Shown: positions 1 to 8,663 of the stretch, in pieces
How the letters are laid out: each line of letters begins with the position of its first letter
Position numbering within the stretch: position 1 is the stretch's first letter
Assembly: GCA_003240625.1 (NCBI GenBank)
Contig: QFMX01000008.1
Coordinates: 62,001-126,000 of the forward strand
DNA length: 64,000 nt
Reading direction: 5' to 3'
Source of the DNA: Sphingomonas taxi
Lineage (GTDB): Bacteria; Pseudomonadota; Alphaproteobacteria; Sphingomonadales; Sphingomonadaceae
Translations under genes and position numbers: made by a program
The notes under the pieces: generated by a model
The model's input: only the letters and a program-made list of their open reading frames with translations
What the model was told of the DNA's origin: nothing
Databases searched by the model: none

Positions 1-453
1 CTCTACTCGCTCGGCCACGGCGGCAACGACGCGCAGAAGACGATGGGGATCATCGCCGTGTTGCTCTATTCTCAGGGCTTGCTCGGCGGCGAATTCCACG
101 TGCCGCTCTGGGTCGTGCTGTCGTGCCAGGCGGCAATGGCGCTCGGCACGCTGTCGGGCGGCTGGCGGATCGTCCACACGATGGGCTCGAAGATCACGCG
201 CCTCACGCCGGCGCAGGGCTTTTGCGCGGAGACCGGCGGCGCGATCACGCTGTTCGCTGCGACCTTCTGGGGCATTCCGGTCTCGTCGACTCACACCATC
301 ACCGGCTCGATCGTCGGCGTCGGTGCCGCGCGGAGATTGTCCGCGGTCCGCTGGAACGTCGCGAGCAACATCGTCGTCGCTTGGACGCTCACACTGCCCG
401 CCGCCGGGTTGATCGGTGCAGGGACGTACCTGCTCGTCGGATTGTTCGTCTAA
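1..453 (+). CDS. pit: Inorganic phosphate transporter, PiT family (C-terminal part)
   Basis: Carboxy-terminal part of a low-affinity phosphate permease of the inner membrane; the gene begins before the window. The first visible codons give GGNDAQKTMG, the second PiT signature, followed by three or four hydrophobic helices and the motif STHTITGSIVGVG, which is the matching repeat found in the C-terminal half of PiT proteins. The visible 150 codons end in TAA. A strong hairpin lies 24 bases past the stop. PiT carriers usually co-transport divalent metal-phosphate complexes; the partner regulator (often a PhoU-like DUF47 protein) would lie outside the window. Confidence 0.93.
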   Translation, partial: LYSLGHGGNDAQKTMGIIAVLLYSQGLLGGEFHVPLWVVLSCQAAMALGTLSGGWRIVHTMGSKITRLTPAQGFCAETGGAITLFAATFWGIPVSSTHTITGSIVGVGAARRLSAVRWNVASNIVVAWTLTLPAAGLIGAGTYLLVGLFV

Positions 454-476
454 GCACCGATATCGTTAAGGTCGAT

Positions 477-517
477 CGCCGCCGTCTCCGTCATATCGAC
501 GGAGCGGCGGCGTTCTT
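477..517 (+). terminator. Likely intrinsic terminator after pit
   Basis: Stem of CGCCGCCG plus CTCCGTC (477-492) pairs with GACGGAG plus CGGCGGCG (498-512) with one bulged T and a five-base loop. The rightward tail TTCTTG is only moderately T-rich; the leftward side has no T-run, so it fits pit rather than the phasin gene. Confidence 0.6.
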
Positions 518-559
518 GCTCGTCCGTACGCCGCTCCACCCCGGTTGCAAACGTCCCGC

Positions 560-1006
560 TTACTTCGGTCCGTCGCCGCGCAACGGCGCCACCGCATCCT
601 TGCCGAACTTCATGATCAGTTCGCCGATCTCGCGCGCCTGACTCATGCTGCGCTGGCTCTGCTCGCGCAGATAATCGCCCTGGATCTTCATCACTTGCGT
701 GAGGTCCTTGGCGCTGGCGGCCTCGCGCATCGCCGCAAATGCCTCGCGCGCATTCTGCTCGGCCTGGTCGATCATCGTCTTGCCGATCGTCGCACCGCCC
801 TCGGCGATCTTGCCGCCCGTTTCCTTCAACGCCTCGCCAGCGCGCTTCGCCGGATCGACGACCTTTTCGGAGAACGCATCGCGCGCCTTCTCGCTATTCT
901 CGCGCATCGTGTCCGCGGCACCCTTGGCCGCATCCGCCGCGCGGTCGGTCGCCGCCTTGCTCGCCTTCGCGCCATCATCGACTGCCCGCTTGAAGTCGTC
1001 CGCCAT
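560..1006 (-). CDS. Phasin family protein
   Basis: A 148-residue, alanine- and lysine-rich, almost wholly helical protein without signal peptide or membrane segment. The C-terminal half (QVMKIQGDYLREQSQRSMSQ, then AREIGELIMKFGKDA) matches the phasin pattern of proteins that coat polyhydroxyalkanoate granules. The N-terminal half is a run of Ala/Lys/Asp heptads likely to form an amphipathic coiled coil. A good ribosome site (GAGGAG) precedes the ATG. No PHA synthase is nearby, so a role on PHA granules is inferred from the family; some alphaproteobacterial phasin-like proteins have other surface or stress roles. Confidence 0.85.
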   Translation of the reverse strand: MADDFKRAVDDGAKASKAATDRAADAAKGAADTMRENSEKARDAFSEKVVDPAKRAGEALKETGGKIAEGGATIGKTMIDQAEQNAREAFAAMREAASAKDLTQVMKIQGDYLREQSQRSMSQAREIGELIMKFGKDAVAPLRGDGPK

Positions 1007-1167
1007 CGTCTCGCTCCTCTATCGCGCTACCATTTGGTCGAAGTTTCAACCGGTATGGCCGGCTTTGGTTGCACCGACGGGCTCCAGCGCCACGCCGACC
1101 CCGTCAGGACGGCAGACGGCCCCGGCAACATATTCCAGTCACTGGACCTTTTGCCGTTTTACCCTAT

Positions 1168-1181
1168 ATACCGAACGGTAT
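1168..1181. promoter_or_regulatory. TetR operator 1 (autoregulatory)
   Basis: Perfect inverted repeat ATACCG-AA-CGGTAT overlapping the tetR start codon at 1180. The same motif occurs twice more upstream of the efflux operon (1849 and 1897). A TATATA element at 1165-1170 just before the ATG suggests the regulator mRNA is leaderless or nearly so and is blocked by binding here. Confidence 0.7.
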
Positions 1182-1794
1182 GAATAGGCTTTGCACGCTC
1201 ACCGCCCCCAAGGGCCGCCCCCGCGAGTTCGATCTCGACGAAGCGCTGGCGGGTGCGTTGCGCGTGTTCTGGCGCAACGGCTACGAAGGCGCGTCGATGG
1301 CGGAGCTGACCGCGGAGATGGGCATCACCAAGCCCAGTCTCTATGCGGCGTTCGGCAACAAGGAGGCGCTGTTCCACAAGGCGCTCGACCTCTACGAGCG
1401 CGAGAAGCTCGCCTATATGACCTCCGCGCTCGAGGCGCCGACCGCGCGCGCCGTAGCGGAAAGACTTCTCCGTGGGGCGTTGCAGATGCAGATGAGCACC
1501 TGCGATCCCAAGGGGTGCCTGAGCGTTATCAGCAGCGTCGCGTGCAGCGCCGAAGCCGAGCCGATCAAGGCCGAGGTCGCCAAGCGTCGTGCGTCGTCCG
1601 AGGCCGCGTTGATGAAGCGCTTCGACGAGGCCAAGGCGGCGGGCGAGTTCCCCGACGGTCTCGAGTCGCATGCCCTGATGCGGTATCTGTTCGCTATCAT
1701 GCAGGGCCTGTCGATCCAGGCCGGTTCGGGCGCGACCTGCACCGAGCTAAACCAGCTCGTCGAGACCAGCCTGTCGGTGTGGCCGACCAAGTAA
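1180..1794 (+). CDS. TetR/AcrR family transcriptional repressor
   Basis: A 204-residue repressor. Residues 13-60 form the TetR helix-turn-helix: GRPREFDLDEALAGALRVFW, then GYEGASMAELTAEMGITKPS and LYAAFGNKEALF. The C-terminal ligand domain contains the GCL and S-x-V-A-C-S pattern common in AcrR-type regulators. The ATG at 1180 was chosen because the family always begins shortly before the GRPRE segment; upstream in-frame codons would run through the operator. The gene points toward the RND pump operon, and identical operators in front of both units make it the probable local repressor of that pump, released by a toxic ligand. The ligand is unknown. Confidence 0.93.
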   Translation: MNRLCTLTAPKGRPREFDLDEALAGALRVFWRNGYEGASMAELTAEMGITKPSLYAAFGNKEALFHKALDLYEREKLAYMTSALEAPTARAVAERLLRGALQMQMSTCDPKGCLSVISSVACSAEAEPIKAEVAKRRASSEAALMKRFDEAKAAGEFPDGLESHALMRYLFAIMQGLSIQAGSGATCTELNQLVETSLSVWPTK

Positions 1795-1848
1795 ACGCGT
1801 CGGTACTGCCAACCTAAAAGTCACGCTTCGTTACGGTCGCGATAAAAA

Positions 1849-1862
1849 ATACCGGCCGGTAC
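1849..1862. promoter_or_regulatory. TetR operator 2, upstream of the pump promoter
   Basis: ATACCG-GC-CGGTAC, one base off the perfect palindrome at 1168. It ends 10 bases before the -35 box at 1872. Confidence 0.6.
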
Positions 1863-1871
1863 AAAAGTCTG

Positions 1872-1899
1872 TTGACTAGATGAACCCCAGGTTTATATA
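1872..1899 (+). promoter_or_regulatory. Promoter of the RND efflux operon
   Basis: TTGACT (1872-1877), 16-base spacer, TATATA (1894-1899). The -10 box overlaps operator 3 and the -35 box follows operator 2, the arrangement expected of a TetR-repressed promoter. Transcription would start near 1906, leaving a leader of about 230 bases. Confidence 0.6.
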
Positions 1900-1910
1900 C
1901 CGACTGGTAT
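1897..1910. promoter_or_regulatory. TetR operator 3, overlapping the -10 box
   Basis: ATACCG-AC-TGGTAT, one mismatch between arms; centre 48 bases from the centre of operator 2, close to a whole number of helical turns. Confidence 0.6.
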
Positions 1911-2141
1911 CGAAGCTCTCTCCTACTTCGGAGGGGGCAACCGGGGACACAAACCCATGACCACGGTTCAAACCTAACACCGGACGGCTTCGGCCGACCG
2001 GACTCTCGAAAATTCAAGCGGGCAAGCGCGGCACGAGGATGTGCCGGCAACGACCGCGCACGCCTTGCGACCAGCTGACGTCGGTGGACCGTCCACCGAC
2101 GAAGGCCAGCGCTTGCCCAATAATCAAAGGGGGACAATCCC
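1911..2141 (+). other. Long structured leader of the efflux operon with a possible six-codon uORF
   Basis: No gene-length ORF in a plausible register is seen. The leader holds a mini-ORF ATG-ACC-ACG-GTT-CAA-ACC-TAA (1957-1977) preceded by GGGG at 10 bases, a GC-rich hairpin around CCGGACGGCTTCGGCCG, and a perfect 11-bp-arm palindrome centred on 2090 (2079-2101) about 40 bases before the first real start codon. Whether the mini-ORF is translated or the hairpin affects expression cannot be told from sequence. Confidence 0.35.
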
Positions 2142-2540
2142 ATGGCTTATCTCGACCTCGACAACATGTTCGCTTCGCCCGTCACCAGCCGCACGCAGAC
2201 GGTGTCCGCCCCTGCCCCGACCGGCTTTTCCCCGCTGGAATGGAGCGTCATCGCCCTCGCCAAGCGCGACACGTTGCGCAGCCTCGCCGGCCCCAGCCGC
2301 ATGTCGCGGGCGATGGGCAGCCTGTTCGGCCTGAGCACCGCATCTCGGCTCGCGGATCCCCGGCTCGAGGCGTTGCGGCGGATGGCCGTATACGCCTGGC
2401 GCCGCGGCTTCGCGCTGCCGATGGCCGAGATCCAGAACTTCCTCGCCGCCGGCTTTGCCGAGGCCCAGATCGAGACGCTCGTCGAGAGCGTCACCGGCAT
2501 GCGCGTCGGCGCCCAGCAGAAGCGGAGCATCGCAGCGTGA
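2142..2540 (+). CDS. Unknown protein, first gene of the RND efflux operon
   Basis: A 132-residue soluble protein with no signal peptide or membrane helix; I do not recognise a family. It has an excellent ribosome site (AAAGGGGGAC, 7 bases before ATG). The central part (SPLEWSVIALAKRDTLRSL, then AVYAWRRGFALPMAEIQNFL and AGFAEAQIETLVESVTGMR) is predicted mostly helical. Its stop overlaps the GTG start of the adaptor gene by two bases, so translation is probably coupled and the protein made together with the pump. It lies behind the TetR-controlled promoter. It could be a pump accessory or a second regulator; the evidence is only context. Confidence 0.8.
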   Translation: MAYLDLDNMFASPVTSRTQTVSAPAPTGFSPLEWSVIALAKRDTLRSLAGPSRMSRAMGSLFGLSTASRLADPRLEALRRMAVYAWRRGFALPMAEIQNFLAAGFAEAQIETLVESVTGMRVGAQQKRSIAA

Positions 2541-3814
2541 ACCAACTTACCACGATCACGGCTGCGAACGATGCCGACCTCGCGTCGTCGCCGCCCACGG
2601 ACCGTCACCGACGGCCGGCATGGCAGCGCGGCGCGATGGTGCTCGTGCCGATCGCGCTGCTCGGTGCGGTCGGCGTGAAGATGTTCGATCACCCGGATGC
2701 GGCAATGGCGGCGCCCCCGCCCGCCTCCGTCACAGTCGCCTCGCCGCTTGTGCGGCAGGTCAGCGAGTGGGACGATTATGTCGGCCGGTTCGCACCGAGC
2801 CGCAGCGTCGAGATCCGCCCGCGCGTTGCCGGCGAAGTCACCGGTATCCATTTCCGCGACGGTGAGATCGTCAGCAAGGGCCAGTTGCTCTTCACGATCG
2901 ACTCCCGCCCCTTCGCCGCGGCTCTGGCTGAGGCACACGCCAGCGTTGCGAGCGCGAAGAGCGCTCTGTCGCTGGCGCGGACCGACCTCGGTCGCGCACA
3001 ACGCTTGGTCGCCGACGAAGCGGTCTCGGCCGGCGAAGTCGACGCATTGCGTGGTAGGCTCGAAGCAGCCCAAGCCGCACTCGCCGCTGCCCAAGCCCGC
3101 GAACGCGCCCGCGCCTTGGACGTCGGCTTCACGCAGGTTCGCGCACCGATCGGCGGCCGTATTTCCGATCGCCGTGTCGATGCCGGCAACCAGGTCGCGG
3201 GCGGCGAAGGCACCGGCGGCACGGTGCTGACGACGATCAACGCGCTCGACCCGATCTACTTCACCTTCGATGGCTCCGAGGCGCTGTACCTCAAGACTCA
3301 GCGCGCACGTCAGCCGGGCGCGGCCCCCGCCGCAGTCGAGATCCAGTTGCAGGACGAGACCGAGCATCGCTGGAAGGGCAAACTCGACTTCACCGACAAC
3401 GGGCTCGACCAGCGTTCGGGCACGATCCGTGGTCGTGCGGTGCTCGCCAACCCGGGGTATTTCCTGACGCCGGGAATGTTCGGCAACATGCGCCTCGCGA
3501 GTGCTGGGACGCGGCAGGCTCTGCTGGTGCCCGACGATGCGGTGCAGACCGATCAGGCGCGGAAGGTCCTGCTGACGATCGATGCGAAGAACGTCGTGAG
3601 CCAGAAGCCGGTCGAGCTTGGGCCGGTAGTCGATGGGTTGCGGATCGTGCGCTCGGGGATCGGGCCGAACGACCGGGTCATCATCCAGGGTACGCAGATG
3701 GCGATGCCCGGCGCGACCGTCGCGCCTAAGGTCGGCCGGATCGTGGTCGCCTCGGGTACGACTGCGCCAGCCTCGGTCCAGCCCATCTCGGGTGAAGCCA
3801 CGCTGTCCAAGTAA
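2537..3814 (+). CDS. RND efflux periplasmic adaptor (membrane fusion protein)
   Basis: A 425-residue AcrA/MexA-type adaptor joining the inner-membrane pump to the outer-membrane channel. After a 30-residue cytosolic start comes one membrane anchor (MVLVPIALLGAVGV) rather than a lipobox, then the lipoyl half-motif (SVEIRPRVAGEVTGIHFRDG), a helical hairpin rich in Ala/Glu, the second lipoyl half (VRAPIGGRISDRRVDAGNQV) and the beta-barrel domain. The GTG start at 2537 overlaps the preceding stop as GTGA and has GGAG 8 bases upstream; earlier codons in this frame lie inside the previous gene. It is the second gene of a four-gene pump operon. Confidence 0.92.
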   Translation: MNQLTTITAANDADLASSPPTDRHRRPAWQRGAMVLVPIALLGAVGVKMFDHPDAAMAAPPPASVTVASPLVRQVSEWDDYVGRFAPSRSVEIRPRVAGEVTGIHFRDGEIVSKGQLLFTIDSRPFAAALAEAHASVASAKSALSLARTDLGRAQRLVADEAVSAGEVDALRGRLEAAQAALAAAQARERARALDVGFTQVRAPIGGRISDRRVDAGNQVAGGEGTGGTVLTTINALDPIYFTFDGSEALYLKTQRARQPGAAPAAVEIQLQDETEHRWKGKLDFTDNGLDQRSGTIRGRAVLANPGYFLTPGMFGNMRLASAGTRQALLVPDDAVQTDQARKVLLTIDAKNVVSQKPVELGPVVDGLRIVRSGIGPNDRVIIQGTQMAMPGATVAPKVGRIVVASGTTAPASVQPISGEATLSK

Positions 3815-3816
3815 CC

Positions 3817-3916
3817 GCCGTTCCCCGGCGAAGGCCGGGGCCCAGGTGGCATAGCGTTTCGATTGAACACTGCCGTTCGCCCAACTGAACCCCGGCCTCC
3901 GCCGGGGAACGGCTGG
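3817..3916. repeat. REP-like palindromic element, type A
   Basis: Inverted arms CCGTTCCCCGGCGAAGGCC and its near-complement GGCCTCCGCCGGGGAACGG flank a 50-base centre. Related copies lie at 12626, 42837 and 61831. Here it sits inside the operon, between adaptor and pump genes, where its hairpins could affect relative expression. Confidence 0.8.
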
Positions 3917-3968
3917 TGTTGCGCGTCTCGTCCGCGGGCCCGCGCGCCCCTCTACCGAGGAAATTCCC

Positions 3969-6900
3969 ATGCGCTTCTCGCGCTTCTTCATCACCCGGCC
4001 GATCTTCGCGGGCGTGATCGCGGTGATCATCACGATCGTCGGCGCGATCGCCTATATGACGCTGCCGGTGTCGCAATATCCCGACATCGTCCCCCCCACC
4101 GTCACCGTCAGCGCGACCTATCCGGGCGCCTCGGCCGAGACGGTCGCCGAAACCGTCGCCGCGCCGATCGAGCAGGAGATCAACGGCGTCGACAACATGC
4201 TGTACCAGTCGTCGCAATCGACCGGCGACGGCAAGGTCACGATCACCGTCACCTTCAAGATCGGCACCGACCTCGACGCCGCGCAGGTGCTCGTCCAGAA
4301 CCGCGTCGCGGTCGCGGTCCCGCGCCTGCCCGAGGACGTCCAGCGCCTTGGCGTGGTGACCCGGAAGACGTCGCCGGACTTCCTGATGGTGGTGAACCTC
4401 GTCTCGCCCGACAACTCGCTCGATCGCGGCTATATCTCCAACTACGCGCTGACTCAGGTCCGTGATCGCCTCAGCCGCATCGACGGCGTCGGCGACGTGC
4501 AGCTGTTCGGCGCGCGCGACTATTCGATGCGCGTCTGGATCGACCCCGGCCGCGCTGCCGCACTCGACCTCACCGCCGGCGAGATCGTCGCCGCGCTGCG
4601 TGCACAGAACGTCCAGGTCGCCGCCGGCACGCTCGGCCAGCCGCCCTATGACAAGGGTAACAGCGCGTTCCAGCTCAACGTCGAGACGCAGGGCCGCCTG
4701 ACCGATCCCAAGCAGTTCGCCGACGTCGTCATCCGCACCGACGCGCAAGGCCGCCAGGTCCGCGTCTCGGATGTCGCGCGCGTCGAGCTCGGCGCGCAGG
4801 ATTACGGCGCGAATACCTATCTCAGCGGCAAGCCCACGGTCATCGCCGCGGTCTTCCAGCGCCCCGGCTCGAACGCGCTCGGCGCGGCGCAGGCCGTCAC
4901 CGCCGAGATGGAGTCAATGTCGAAGCGCTTCCCCAAGGGCCTCGAATACAAGGTCATCTACAACCCGACCGAGTTCATCGCGCAGTCGATCGACGCGGTG
5001 AAGCACACGCTCTTCGAGGCGATGATCCTCGTGGTGCTCGTGATTCTCGTCTTCCTGCAAAAGTGGCGCGCGGCGATCATCCCGATCGTGGCGATCCCGG
5101 TCTCGCTGATCGGCACCTTCGCGGTGCTCGCCGCCGCCGGGTACAGCCTCAACAACCTGTCGCTGTTCGGCCTCGTCCTCGCGATCGGCATCGTCGTCGA
5201 TGACGCGATCGTCGTGGTCGAGAATGTCGAGCGCAACCTCGAGCACGGGCTTTCCCCATTGGAGGCGGCACGCACGTCGATGGACGAAGTGTCGGGCGCA
5301 CTGGTCGCGATCGTGCTCGTGCTGTGCGCGGTGTTCATTCCGACCGTGTTCCTCACCGGTCTGTCCGGCGCGTTCTACCGCCAGTTCGCGGTGACGATCT
5401 CGACCGCGACGATCATCTCGCTGCTGATCTCGCTGACGCTGTCGCCAGCGCTCGCCGCGATGCTGCTCAAGCCGACCGCACCCGCGGACTCCGGCAACCG
5501 TCTGACCCGTACGGTCCGCCGCGCTGGCGATGCCTTCAACCGCGGCTTCGAGCGGATGAGCGACAGCTATGCCCGCCTCACCGCGCGCCTCGTCACCGCG
5601 CCGCGCCGGATGATGATCGCCTATGCCGCACTGATCGCGGTCACCGTCGGCGTGTTCATGGTCACGCCGAGCGGCTTCGTGCCTGCGCAGGACCAGGGCT
5701 ACTTCCTGACCGTCATCCAGCTTCCGCCCGGCTCGTCGGTCGAGCGCACCGATGCCGTCATGCAGAAGGTCGCAAAACGCATCCTGCCGCTCGCCGGCGT
5801 CAAGGGCGCGGTCATGCTCGCAGGCTTCGACGGCCCGTCGCAGACGCTCGCCCCCAATTCGGCCGCCGCCTACATCCCGCTGAAAAGCTTCGAGGAGCGC
5901 AAGAAGCTCGGCGTCACGCTCGCCAGCATTATGGCGGAATCGCAGAAGGCTACCGGCGACATCACCGAAGCGCGCCTGCTGATCGTCCCGCCGCCGCTGA
6001 TCCAGGGCATCGGTTCGGCCGGCGGCTACCGCCTGATGGTGCAGGACCAGGGCGGCCACGGTTACGCCGACCTCGGCAAGACGAGCTACGCGCTGATCGG
6101 CCAGGCGAACCAGACCAAGGGTCTCGCCCAGATCTACACCTTCTTCGACACCGCCACGCCGCGGATCTTCGCCGACGTCGACCGCGCCAAGGCCAACCTG
6201 CTCGGCGTCCCACCCGAGCGCGTGTTCGAGGCGTTGCAGGTCTATCTCGGCTCGGCGTTCGTCAACGACTTCAACCTGCTCGGGCGCACCTACCGCGTCA
6301 CGGCGCAGGCCGACGCGCCGTTCCGCAACACCACCGCGGACATCGCCAACCTCAAGACTCGCTCCAACTCGGGCCAGATGGTCCCGGTCGGCTCGGTCTC
6401 GACGTTCAAGGACAAGACCGGCCCGTACCGCGTCGTGCGCTACAACCTCTTCCCCGCGGTCGAGGTCGATGGCGACACCGCCAAGGGGTACTCCTCGGGC
6501 CAGTCGCTGGTCGCGATGGAGAAGCTCGCCGATGCGTCGCTCCCGGCAGGCTACGCGCATGAATGGACCGGCATTGCGTATCAGCAGAAGGCAGCCGGCA
6601 GCACCGCCGCACTCGTCTTCGGCATGGCGGTGGTGTTCGTATTCCTCGTCCTCGCCGCGCAGTACGAGAGCCTGACGTTGCCGCTCGCGATCATCCTGAT
6701 CGTGCCGATGTGTCTGCTCGCCGCGATGACCGGCGTGAACCTGCGAGGTATGGACAACAACGTCCTCACGCAGATCGGCCTGGTCGTGCTGATTGCGCTC
6801 GCCGCGAAGAACGCGATCCTCGTGGTCGAATTCGCCAAGCAGGCCGAGGAACAGGACGGCCTCACCCCGGTCGAGGCCGCAGTACGCGCGGCGAAGGACC

Positions 6901-7160
6901 GGTTGCGGCCGATCCTGATGACGAGCTTCGCGTTCATCCTCGGCGCGGTGCCGCTGGTGATCGCGACCGGTGCCGGTGCGGAACTCCGCCAGGCGCTCGG
7001 GACCGCGGTGTTCTTCGGGATGATCGGCGTGACCGGGTTCGGCCTGCTCTTCACCCCCACCTTCTATGTCGTCGCGCGAGCGCTGGCGCTGCGGTTTGAA
7101 CGCCGCAAGCCAGCCCCAGAGACCAACGGTCCCTCCACGACCCTTCAGCCAGCCGAATAG
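3969..7160 (+). CDS. RND multidrug efflux pump, inner-membrane permease (HAE1 family)
   Basis: A 1063-residue AcrB/MexB-like proton-driven exporter, full length. It begins with the canonical N terminus (MRFSRFFITRPIFAGVIAVI) and has twelve expected membrane helices with two large periplasmic loops. The proton-relay aspartates are present as GIVVDDAIVVVENVE (Asp411 and Asp412) and the helix-10 lysine in AAKNAILVVEFAKQ. It takes substrate from the periplasm or outer leaflet and hands it to the channel encoded next. ATG has GAGGAAATTCCC upstream. The substrate range cannot be read from the sequence. Confidence 0.96.
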   Translation: MRFSRFFITRPIFAGVIAVIITIVGAIAYMTLPVSQYPDIVPPTVTVSATYPGASAETVAETVAAPIEQEINGVDNMLYQSSQSTGDGKVTITVTFKIGTDLDAAQVLVQNRVAVAVPRLPEDVQRLGVVTRKTSPDFLMVVNLVSPDNSLDRGYISNYALTQVRDRLSRIDGVGDVQLFGARDYSMRVWIDPGRAAALDLTAGEIVAALRAQNVQVAAGTLGQPPYDKGNSAFQLNVETQGRLTDPKQFADVVIRTDAQGRQVRVSDVARVELGAQDYGANTYLSGKPTVIAAVFQRPGSNALGAAQAVTAEMESMSKRFPKGLEYKVIYNPTEFIAQSIDAVKHTLFEAMILVVLVILVFLQKWRAAIIPIVAIPVSLIGTFAVLAAAGYSLNNLSLFGLVLAIGIVVDDAIVVVENVERNLEHGLSPLEAARTSMDEVSGALVAIVLVLCAVFIPTVFLTGLSGAFYRQFAVTISTATIISLLISLTLSPALAAMLLKPTAPADSGNRLTRTVRRAGDAFNRGFERMSDSYARLTARLVTAPRRMMIAYAALIAVTVGVFMVTPSGFVPAQDQGYFLTVIQLPPGSSVERTDAVMQKVAKRILPLAGVKGAVMLAGFDGPSQTLAPNSAAAYIPLKSFEERKKLGVTLASIMAESQKATGDITEARLLIVPPPLIQGIGSAGGYRLMVQDQGGHGYADLGKTSYALIGQANQTKGLAQIYTFFDTATPRIFADVDRAKANLLGVPPERVFEALQVYLGSAFVNDFNLLGRTYRVTAQADAPFRNTTADIANLKTRSNSGQMVPVGSVSTFKDKTGPYRVVRYNLFPAVEVDGDTAKGYSSGQSLVAMEKLADASLPAGYAHEWTGIAYQQKAAGSTAALVFGMAVVFVFLVLAAQYESLTLPLAIILIVPMCLLAAMTGVNLRGMDNNVLTQIGLVVLIALAAKNAILVVEFAKQAEEQDGLTPVEAAVRAAKDRLRPILMTSFAFILGAVPLVIATGAGAELRQALGTAVFFGMIGVTGFGLLFTPTFYVVARALALRFERRKPAPETNGPSTTLQPAE

Positions 7161-7170
7161 GACCAGCATC

Positions 7171-8580
7171 ATGAAGTCCGCCCTCCTCGCGAGCCTCTCG
7201 GCGCTGACGCTCGCCGCCTGCGCCGCCGGCCCCGACTATGTCGCGCCAATCACCCCACCCAAGGCGGCGGCATCGTTCGTCACCGCAAACGCCGCCACCG
7301 TGACGACCGCGCCCGACAACGACTGGTGGCGGATGTACCGCGACCCGGTCCTCGACGGCCTCGTCGCGGATGCACTGGCCGCGAACACCGACCTCCGCGT
7401 AGCCGTCGCGCGCCTCGACAGTGCCCGCGCATCCCTACGCGGCGCGAAGACCGACCGCGAACCGCAGGTGAACGCCGGTGCGAGCGGTAATTATTCCCTC
7501 ACGTCGCAGTTGCAGAACCTCCCCGGTTTCGACCGCCAGCGCGCCACCTACGACGTCGGCCTCGACGTCAGCTATGAAGTCGATCTCGCCGGCCGCGTCC
7601 GCCGTAACGTCGAGGCCGCGCGCGGCGACGTCGGTGCGGCGCAAGCCGATGCGGACGCCGTCCGCGTCTCGATCGTCGCCGCCACCACGCGCGCCTATGT
7701 CGACGCAGCCTCGTCCGCCGAACGCCTCGCAGTCGCCAGGCGGATCGTCGACCTGCTCGACAAGTCGAACACGCTGACCGGCAAGCGCGTCGACGCGGGT
7801 CGCGCGGCCCGCCTCGACCAGGTCCGGATCGCAGCCCTGCGCGATCAGCGCGCCGCCAACATCCCGCAGATCGAAGCCGAGCGCCAAGCCGCCCTCTTCC
7901 GCCTCGCAACGCTCACCGGCCGCACCCCGCAGGACCTCCCCGCAACCGCCGGTGCCCGCACCACCACGCCGCGGCTAGACCAGCCGATCCCGATCGGCGA
8001 CGGCGCGACGTTGCTCGCCCGCCGCCCCGACGTCCACGCGGCCGAGCGTCGCCTCGCCGCGGCCACCGCGCGGATCGGCGTCCAGACCTCGCAACTCTAT
8101 CCGCAGATCTCGCTCGGTGGATCGATCGGCTCGACCGCGCTCAGCGTCGGCGACATCTTCACCGGCGGCCCGATCCGCTGGCTGCTCGGCCCGCTGCTCA
8201 ACTGGTCGCTCAACCAGTCAGCCGCACGCGCCCGCATAGCCGGCGCCGAAGCCGACACCCGCGGTGCACTCGCCAATTTCGACGGCAGCGTCCTCACCGC
8301 GCTCGAAGAAACCGAGACCGCGCTGTCGAACTACGCCCGCGAACTCGATCGCCGCACGCAGTTGCAATCCGCGCACGACAACGCCGCCACCGCCGCGCGC
8401 ATCACCCGCGCTCGCCAGCGCGAAGGCCAGATCGACTTCCTCGACGTGCTCGACGCCGAACGCACGCTGGCCGACACCGACACAGACCTAGCAGCAGCGG
8501 ATGCGCGGATCGCGGGCGCGCAGGTCGACTTGTTCCGGGCATTGGGGGGCGGCTGGCAGGCCGCGCCCAAGCCCGCCTGA
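7171..8580 (+). CDS. Outer-membrane efflux lipoprotein (NodT/OprM family)
   Basis: A 469-residue outer-membrane channel of the TolC superfamily. The signal peptide MKSALLASLSALTLAAC ends in a lipobox with Cys17 as the lipidated residue. Two OEP repeats follow, with typical motifs W-W-R-M-Y-R-D-P-V-L-D near residue 50 and ARQREGQIDFLDVLDAERTL near the end. It starts ten bases after the pump gene and completes the tripartite pump. No in-frame alternative before the signal peptide is plausible. Confidence 0.94.
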   Translation: MKSALLASLSALTLAACAAGPDYVAPITPPKAAASFVTANAATVTTAPDNDWWRMYRDPVLDGLVADALAANTDLRVAVARLDSARASLRGAKTDREPQVNAGASGNYSLTSQLQNLPGFDRQRATYDVGLDVSYEVDLAGRVRRNVEAARGDVGAAQADADAVRVSIVAATTRAYVDAASSAERLAVARRIVDLLDKSNTLTGKRVDAGRAARLDQVRIAALRDQRAANIPQIEAERQAALFRLATLTGRTPQDLPATAGARTTTPRLDQPIPIGDGATLLARRPDVHAAERRLAAATARIGVQTSQLYPQISLGGSIGSTALSVGDIFTGGPIRWLLGPLLNWSLNQSAARARIAGAEADTRGALANFDGSVLTALEETETALSNYARELDRRTQLQSAHDNAATAARITRARQREGQIDFLDVLDAERTLADTDTDLAAADARIAGAQVDLFRALGGGWQAAPKPA

Positions 8581-8663
8581 CGAGCGGACCAGCGCGTTAA
8601 CTAACTTTTGAAACACGCCCGCAACTAAACTGCATCAAGCAGGTTGGAACGATGGAGATCATC

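Noticed and set aside
1911..2141. Known riboswitch in the efflux leader
   Set aside because: No conserved core of a known riboswitch class was recognised; only simple hairpins.
2147..4033. Long minus-strand frame across the adaptor gene
   Set aside because: Antisense shadow running through a palindromic repeat.
4914..7172. A 752-codon minus-strand frame opposite the RND pump gene
   Set aside because: Same antisense artefact: repeated Arg, His and Asp, no domain, full overlap with a certain gene.
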